NCBI GenBank assembly: GCA_964023205.1
Contig: OZ026837.1
Span: 12,749,479 to 12,813,478, forward strand
Length of the DNA: 64,000 nucleotides
Direction of reading: 5' to 3'
DNA from: Lutraria lutraria
Taxonomy: Eukaryota; Mollusca; Bivalvia; Venerida; Mactridae
Of this stretch, positions 50,127 through 59,100 are shown piece by piece. Below the pieces are notes generated by a model, which had not been told where the DNA came from, searched no databases, and saw nothing but the letters and a program-made list of their open reading frames with translations. Position numbers and translations under genes: made by a program. Each line of letters starts with the position of its first letter. Positions within the stretch are counted from its first letter, which is position 1.

Positions 50127-53100
50127 CTGAAAAACAACAAGAAGAAAATACCATTATTTCAAACGTAAAAGAACTTGCAAAAAATAAATTGTAATACATT
50201 AAAATCAACACTCGTCTGTTCACCGCCTCAGTGAGATCTATCCACCATGAAGTTACATTTTGCTACCTCTTATAGTTTTTCACAGACATAGACAACACAG
50301 TGATACAATAGCTAGATTTTTCCTTTGAAAACAGCCAAGCTAATAAATACAGAATAAGGAAATTTTCTAATAAAACCATTACTTAACATGACCGCAATAC
50401 ATCTTTGATTATTTATTAATAATATTCCATTTTCATAAAGTCTGAATAATGTTTTCATAATTTTTTGCATCTACTTCTCAATAAGCATTTCTCATTTGAC
50501 AAATGTTTGGTACTGTAAATCACAAGAAATCTATTGTTGTTACCATGTAAACGTAAGTAAAATATATCTAGTATTTATAATCAAAGATCAGTAACTCTGC
50601 TGAGCAATGATAAACAAGCAAACTTTTGCCTGCATCAAATGGTTTGTTTTTATTTGAGTTTCACACCCCCTTACAACAGTCACAGTCATATGTAGCGAAT
50701 AGTTCACTTAACGATCGTTCCTGGGAAGGACCAGTACTAGACTCTAATCCTCCATAATCAACTGCCTACTTTCTTACATAAAGAGACATGGTTGGTAGCT
50801 GGGCTTGAACCCATGACCCTCTATCAGTGACTTTTCTCCGATTGTTCTGAAATTTTGCACAATGGTAGTATAGCACATTCTTCTATTTTTGTTCATTTTA
50901 TTTTTTCTGTTTTCCACAGATTTTGCAGAACGACTTACAAATGAATCTAAGTGAAAAAAAAAGAATTACATTGGTTGTTTTGTTTGTAGATGCTCCAAAA
51001 ACATTATTAGCTCTAGTTCTTCTTTGTCCCGTTACAATATCTGACGTTTCATCAGCTTCAGACGGACGGACACGCACTTCAAATCCAGGTCTGGATGTTC
51101 TGAAACATGAAAAAGTCCTTCCAAGTATTCACTCCTTTACAGTCTTTGAACAATAGCACTGCAAGCAGTGCCAACGCTCATCTGTTCACCGCCTCAGTGA
51201 GATCTATCCACCTATGAAGTTTCATGTATTTGCACAATGCTGGCACAGACGACGCAGTGATCACAACAGCTTGACTTTTTCTTTGAAAACAGACAAGCTA
51301 AAAATCACCTTAATCAGTACTAACCACATTCTATCTGCAAGCTATTGCCAAGCTACCCTACATAATTCAGAGGTGGAGAACAATGTAATATAGGATGTAA
51401 TATCTTCAGTCAACTTTTTCACAAGACAGCGTGAGTTTTGTTTAGTGTTGTTTTATGGTGCATTGCCTACAAATGGTCATATAGCGCGCAATGAAAATTA
51501 AAAAAGGGAAGTCAATTGATATAACAAAAATTAAGTAATGTAATAAAATATAGTATTAATGAGAATGAAGGGTGATTGACATAAATAGGTTTAAAATTAA
51601 AAGGTGATGGCAAAACTAAATAGTTAACATTGGTATAAATGAAGTGTCTAAAAAGTCTATTATAAAGTCCTACTTCGTTTAAAAAATTGATAATGGTTTC
51701 AGGTTTTACAGTTTCAAAAAGTATGTTTATGTCTTGAACGCTAAAATGTTTTCTACGAATTAGCTGAAGGTCGATGCAGTCAACAAGAACGTGTCTGATA
51801 GAATTGTGTGAGCCTCGCATGGGGTTCCAACTCACAACCTCTTGATCTGCAGACTGATGCTCTAGATTTCTATTCAAGTGGGAGATATCAAAGAGATTTT
51901 ATAAAAACAAAAGCACATAATTTTACCTATTTCTTGATGATATTCCATTAGAACTACTGCTACTCTTTGGAATTCTTGATAATTCTTTTTGAACATCTTT
52001 GGCAGTAGTAGAAGTTTTCAGCCTGGCATTATCTGATTAGAGAAAATAGTTACAATATGAATAATGGTATAAATACAGTTGTATTTACACAAAGGAAGAT
52101 ACCTATCAATGAAATCTTTACCAATTTATAGATTGACCTAGGCTGAAAATAAATATATGTTTGTTTGGAGTGCTCCTACCTACTCAAGAAAATCCTAGCA
52201 ACTAAATAAATTAAATTTTGGGGGCATTTTTTTTACTATTGTTATATAGTAAATAAAATCCCTACCTACCCAGTGATAAAATTCTGGGTAGAGCACTCCA
52301 AACAAACTTACCGGGTATTTTTGTTTTCAGCCGTACATTGAATTTAGCCCCACTTTTGCATTGTGCATTGACATAGCTAAAGAAGTCAGCATTTCATCCC
52401 TTTTCTTTAAATTAAATCCATTTGTTAAGTCACTTTGATACAAAATAGAATAAATCTCTCTTCGGGTGATATGAAATTATACACAAACTCTCCAATATGA
52501 AGGTAAAAAATTATGAGATCTTCTGTATGAAGGTAGCATTAGTGAAGAAAACTGTTCAGAAAAGAATCATACTTCTTGTTACTCCAGGCTGCACAGAAAC
52601 CTTCTGTCTAACACCTGGATTGGTTTCCTGTTTCCTGGTTTGAGAACCACCAATATGACCGAGTAAATCATGGGAAGATTCCTGATCATGATCATACAGA
52701 AGATTGTCAAGCGTACTGCGTGGATCAGTAACACTTGGTCGTTTTTGAGCCTGAGAAGAACTAGGAAGTCTTTTCTGTGCATGAGTAGTGCCAGGATTTA
52801 ACCAAGAGTCTGTCGAATTATCTGAATTCTGACGAGATAGTCCACTCTGACGTGTATAATCATCTCCTCTATCCACAGACTCAACTCCATATTTCCTTAA
52901 AGTTGATCTAATCTCACGACCAGGGGACGCCACTTCATTTCTCGTAACGCCATTCTTAACAGAGGATTTAGGTTTTGGTTTTTGCACTGTGTGGGCGACA
53001 CGAGCGCCACCATCATCATCACTGTAATCAGTGAAACCTGAGTATCTGGTACTTAAGTTTGGGAATTCATTTTCAAGTCTATGATAATTTGTTTTTGAAG

Positions 53101-56100
53101 ATCGGGTCACAGGTTTTGAACGTCTCTCTTCCGGCGGTGTGGGAGGTAATGGAGTCATTGTCATGCGGTCACACATGGCCTGAAACATATTATCAGTTTT
53201 ATAGGGTTTGACGCTGTTTCTCAACAACTTTTCAGCTATACACAGTGGCCGGTTCACCTAACCAGATTTCCTGGACTGATCTTCTCCACATATGAATGAA
53301 AATTGATATTTTTATCAAATCTTCATAGAAGGGTTATGACCTTCTGCGACTGAGACAAGTCCATTGCATTAACCACTGGAGCATGTCCGAAAATTTATAG
53401 CAAATGAAGTAAAATTTAAAAAATGAACAACAAGTTAAAAATTTTGAAAAAAGAGAAAAGCGTCGGCTACCGTACATACTATAAACAGACCAGTCCTTCA
53501 AAACATATTTTAACTTCTGACACAAAGCAGACAACTTTCACACATACATAATTATGATCATTTCTGACAATTTAAATAATAATGTTAACCTGATGTTGCA
53601 CAAGATTATCCAGAGGGAAAAGTTCACAGCAGAATTCACAAGGTAGCATCAAGTCTTCATTCTCAGACGGACCATTATAACCCGTAGGGACAGCAGTATC
53701 ATCAAGCCTAGAACATAATAAAACAATGTGTCACTTCTATAGTAGTGGCAAAATTTTAGTATTTCACAACTTTTTATACAGCCCTCTCAATTACTGCAAA
53801 TTCTACAGTGGCAGGGCTCTCAATAAGTTTGTGCCCAACAGGCCCAAACGCTAGACTAACAGGCCAGCTATGGGTGGGGATCCAGGCATTTTTCCAGCAA
53901 TATTTTTGAAACACAGGTTTCTAACTGGTTCAAACTTGCTGGTTGTTATTGAGAATCCTGCTGAATGGTCTAAAGTGGTATTTTCTGGCTCACAATTGAT
54001 ACACAGTATTTACATAAATGAAGTTATTCAAATACTCAGGGGACAGTTTAAAAAATATTCAAATAATTCACAACAATCATATTTTATTATAGTCCCGTAC
54101 AACTGATGCTAAGTGGCAATTATGATGTTGTTTCTTTAAATACATTATGTATGTATCAGAAGAGAATGTTGGACAAAAGCTTCTCCGTCAATTTTGATAT
54201 GGCCAGACAAAAGCTCTCACGCTATTTCTATTTTATTACCCTAGACAATTGCTCTCCCTTGTTTTTTTCAACCCCAGACAAAATCTCCTTTGTTCACTCG
54301 GATATTTGTCCAGACACCTTCAGAAGAAGCTTAAAATACTTGAATTCAGTATAAAATATTACCATTCATCAGCACCATATGGTCGTAGATTATCTATAAT
54401 AACTGGTTGTCCAGGGCTATCTTCACTTACAGGACTGTAGTTGTTTACCCTCTGTTGGTTATTTGATGTCATCTGTGGTAACATAGAGCTGATACGATCC
54501 AATGAACAGCCACTCTGTGAACAAAATCATCATTTTTAGTAATAGGAAAGACAAGAGTGCCGCAAGTGGTGCCAACGCTCGCCTGTTCACTGCCGCAGTG
54601 AGATCCTCCGAGTTTTCATGTTGCTACCTCTAATAGTTCCTGAGTGATGAACTACATTTAAGTTTTTGCACAGATTTAGCCGATGCAGTGATCTTAATAG
54701 CTTGACTTCTTCTAGCCAAGCTAACAAGGGGTAAATATGCTTGGGACAATTAATGTTCGGATGATGGATGGATTTATCATACTGTATGACTTTAGATGAG
54801 ATTGATATTTCTCAGTTCCATGAATGAAATCATAACCAAAGTACATGTATTGATTTCGTGTGAATATATATATATATTTGTCAATATTAACAATGCTATA
54901 ATATAGAAGACAACAAACAAAGAATGAAGATACAAATTTCTTTTAATTAAATTAGATTTTCTGAGCAATGAATCAATCCTACCTTCATTCAAACCCTAAA
55001 AACTTTCATTTTCAATTCTATAAGAATACAAATTTTAAACATGCTACTGACTTAAAATGATTTTCTGCTGCACCAGCTAGAAAGCTGTCAAAAGTTCTTA
55101 TTAATACGTATTGCCTATTTTGATTTCAGTCGGACCTTGGGGCTGACATTCAGTAATGCATTTAAAAAAAACTTAGGAGCAAATCTGAGTGACTATCTTG
55201 GTAAAAACATGTTGATAAGGATAAAAGTTACCAAGAATTAAAAATTAGAATAATTTCTAGCTCAAAACTGATGGCATCTTACCTGATGTTGAACTAAATC
55301 ATCCACATTTACTTGTTCTCCACAAAACTCACAAGGAATCATCACACCATCTGTAAACATAGAACAAAATACATCACACAATTTACATTTTCCTTCACCT
55401 ACTGAGAGCCTTAACCATCTGAAACTAGAGCTGTCACAGAGGTGACTAACACTAAGAATGCAATAGTACACTATATGGCTAAGTTCAAGGGGACATAACT
55501 CTGCAATGAGTGAATCGCTGGGAATGAAAATTGGGTCTTGCACATCTACACTTCATGGTGATAACATATTTCAAGTTTCATTGCAATCGCGTAAAGAATG
55601 TGTAAGTAGTTCGCTCGACAAACTTGTGATATTTTATGAGGACAGATCAACTGACCAACCAACCGACCAACCGACAGGGTGACCCCAATATACCCCCTCA
55701 CAAACTTCGTTTGCGGGGGTACAATTAATTACCTTACCTAAATGTTACTTAGGGTATGAAGGGAACATGATTACATGATTTTTAATGATGTAAGATTAAA
55801 CGTTATCTTTCAAGTTTTTATGATATTTATTATGAATGAACGATTAAACGATTAGTAAAATCGTGACAAACTGACATCCCTAGTATTTAACAAGTTTGAA
55901 GAAAGTAAAATTTTGTATCATTTTAATTAAAGCTCAAAATTATTTTTAAATACATATTAAATATATCCATTTGATATATCAGTAATCAATACATATGAAT
56001 GATGCTAAATCCGTAAGTTTGCCATTTAAACGCACCAGAAGATTGTTTGTTTGTTTCATCGGGTTAAACGCCATTTTCAACTTTATTTCAGTCATATCAT

Positions 56101-59100
56101 GGCGGGCAGTTATCCTAACCAGCTTTCCTGAAATTTAGGCCTTAACCTGTACTAACTACATTCTATCTGTAAACTTCTGACAAGCTACCCCACATAATTC
56201 TGAGGTGGAGGACAATTTAACATAGGATGTAATATCTTCAGTCCAATTGGTTACGGACAGTGTGAGCCTCGCCCGGGTTCGAACTCATAACCTCTCAATC
56301 AGCAGACAAACGCTCTAACTACTGAGCTAGCCGGTAGGCTATCACACCAGAAGAACATGTCAACAAATATTGATCATGGAAAATCCAGAAAGTGACCATT
56401 TGTCCAGAGATGACCTTTATTCAGAGGTAAGCAAGAATACTGATTAACTCAAAGATAATCAAACAGATTTATTTATCCATAAATCTCAATCTTACCAGCA
56501 GGAAATGCATCAGTTTCATATTGGTTCTGTACAGATAATGATGATGGTTTATCAAAGTTTCTCACAATATCATCTAATTCTTCATCTTGATGACCCAAAT
56601 CTTGTGCTAAATGCATGGCAAGTAATCTGTCATACTCAGAGGTTCTGTCTGATGTTTTCACTGCAATATCAGAATGAATATTATCAGTATAAAGTATTTT
56701 ATAATTATGTTTTTTTTTTACTTTTACGTCCCTTTTCAACAGTCAAAGTCATATGAGGCAGACAGTTCACCTAACCATCGTTCCTGGGAAGAACTAGTAC
56801 TAGACTACCATCCTCCGTAAACAACTGCCTTCTTTCTCACATAAAGAGACATGGTCAGTAGCTGGGCTCGAACCCATGACCCTCTATCAGTGAGAGGTTA
56901 CAGTGATTTGAAGTCTTAGAATTAAATATTTTATAATTAAATTCAATTATTCAGTTATTTAGATAGTGTTTCATTCCATCTTAGGGTCTGTCAGTTAAAA
57001 TGTCCTTTTCCCTTTAAACTCATCACAAACTTGGTAAAGGGACATTTTCCCAGAACTATTACTGGACTGGGAACTGACTAACTTGATACTAATATTGGAC
57101 CACAAATGATATTACAGGCCCACAATATACTAGTACATGTACTAGTCAACCGAAAATCACTGGACTTTTACTGGACTGGGAACTGACCAACTTGATACTA
57201 ATATTGGACCACAAAAGATATTACAGGCCCACAATATGCTAGTACATGTACTAGTCAACCAAAAATCACTGGACTTTTACTGGATCTTATCAGAATATAA
57301 CTTGAAGGACAGAGATCTGAGGTACTAGACAATGCTACACACCAGATAGCTAAGCCCTAGGCCCTGTGCTATTGGACAAGAAGATTTTAAACAATTTTCC
57401 TTTTGGTTGCCTTTTAATGAAATAATGTTTTTTTAACAACTTTGGTAGAGCAAGGAAAATCCCTGTGAAGTTTCAATGAAATTGGCCAACTTGTTACGAA
57501 GGAGGTGTTATTTAAAGCAATTGTTGACACAATGACGATGGATATCACATGATCACAATACAAAAATGTTTGTTTGCTGTAACTGTAACCCAACCCAGAA
57601 AATTTTCAGTGAGTAGATAGGTAGGAATTCTTTTTTGAAATTTATTTTTATATTTAACCCCTCCCCAAAAAAATCCTGAGAGGCCAAAAATAGTTGGGTA
57701 CGGGCCTTTTTGGTAAGTAGGTAACGTTACAGCAAACACAAGTCTTTCTTATTGTCTAGACACAGAAATGAAGATGAGATTGTAACAAACAATATCCTAT
57801 AATCTCATGGATCTTACCAGTTCTTTTATTAACATCTGCTTTTCTGTTATTCGATTTCAATGGTTGCCTCGTAACATGAGCCTGGCGACCTCTAGGTCTC
57901 GTTGCTGGGTGTGAAATTCCCGATGATGGAACAAAATCGGTAAATATATCATGCCCACCAATATTTCTTGTAAAGTCATCAAATTCAAAAGGATTTCTTC
58001 GTACGTTACCATCGGCAACATTGTTATTTTTAGGCTTCACTTCTGGGAATTTACAGTTTGATTCATCATGTTTGATCTGTTCTTTCAGCATAATAAACTG
58101 ACTACATTTAGGACAAGGCTCAGTTCTACTACCACAGTAGTCTAAATGTGCTTTAAGCTCGTCCTTTGGAAATTCTAGCTCGCAGTAAAGACAATGCATT
58201 GGCTTCTTAGCACAGTCATTTTCCTGAAATGATAGGATAACAAGATCTATTCAAAAAAAATATTCTACTAAGGCTACAATACTTCTAACTTCGCTTCCAT
58301 ATGAAGTCATTGTTTTTTTCATCTACCGGTAATCAATCTAACCCATACTTTACTAGTAAGACAAAAAAAACCTGGTTTACACGAACATCATAAATATATG
58401 TTTGACAGTTTACTAGGTAGACCATAGACAGAACTTATATTTAAATACATATTTTATTTATTCGGAGATAAGAAAATGAAAATATAAGCAAGAGTAGAAG
58501 ACTGAGACGGAAAAAAATCTAGGGTCAGTGGAATAATGAGATTAGTCAGGTTAGCGAAATCTTTTTTGCCTAATGAATAAAATATTTAATGAATCAATAA
58601 TTTCTAATTTCAATTATGGCCTTACCTCATGATCTTCAAACTGCATTTTCTCAATTTGAACTTTACACTTGGGACAGGTCATCATAGCATGATTTTCCTC
58701 AAAGTGTACATCCATCTCATTCCGAGGTATAGGTTCATTACAGTGTTTACACAGCGAGATGTGCCGCTTACAATGCATTTCATGCATCACAAAATTGTTT
58801 GATGATATCTGCTTTTTGCTACAATGAAAAGAATACAATAAATTCAATTATCTTCAGATTATAAAAATTAATATCAAGATAATGAACTGTTGTGGTTAAA
58901 TTTTAGAAATCTGACTAATAAGCTGCACAGTCAAACCTGTGTTAGCGGCCACCTCCAAATAAAGGCCACCCTATGAGCAAAGGCCATTCTTTTAAAACCC
59001 GTTGTTGATTATATCGAACAAATTAACCCCCGAATAAAGGTCACCTGTCAATAAAGGCTTCATTACGTCTTTCCCAAGGATGGCCTTTGTTCACAGGTTT

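Noticed and set aside
57545..57739. 64-aa - strand ORF
   Set aside because: Coincides with the TGTTTGCTGTAAC MITE.
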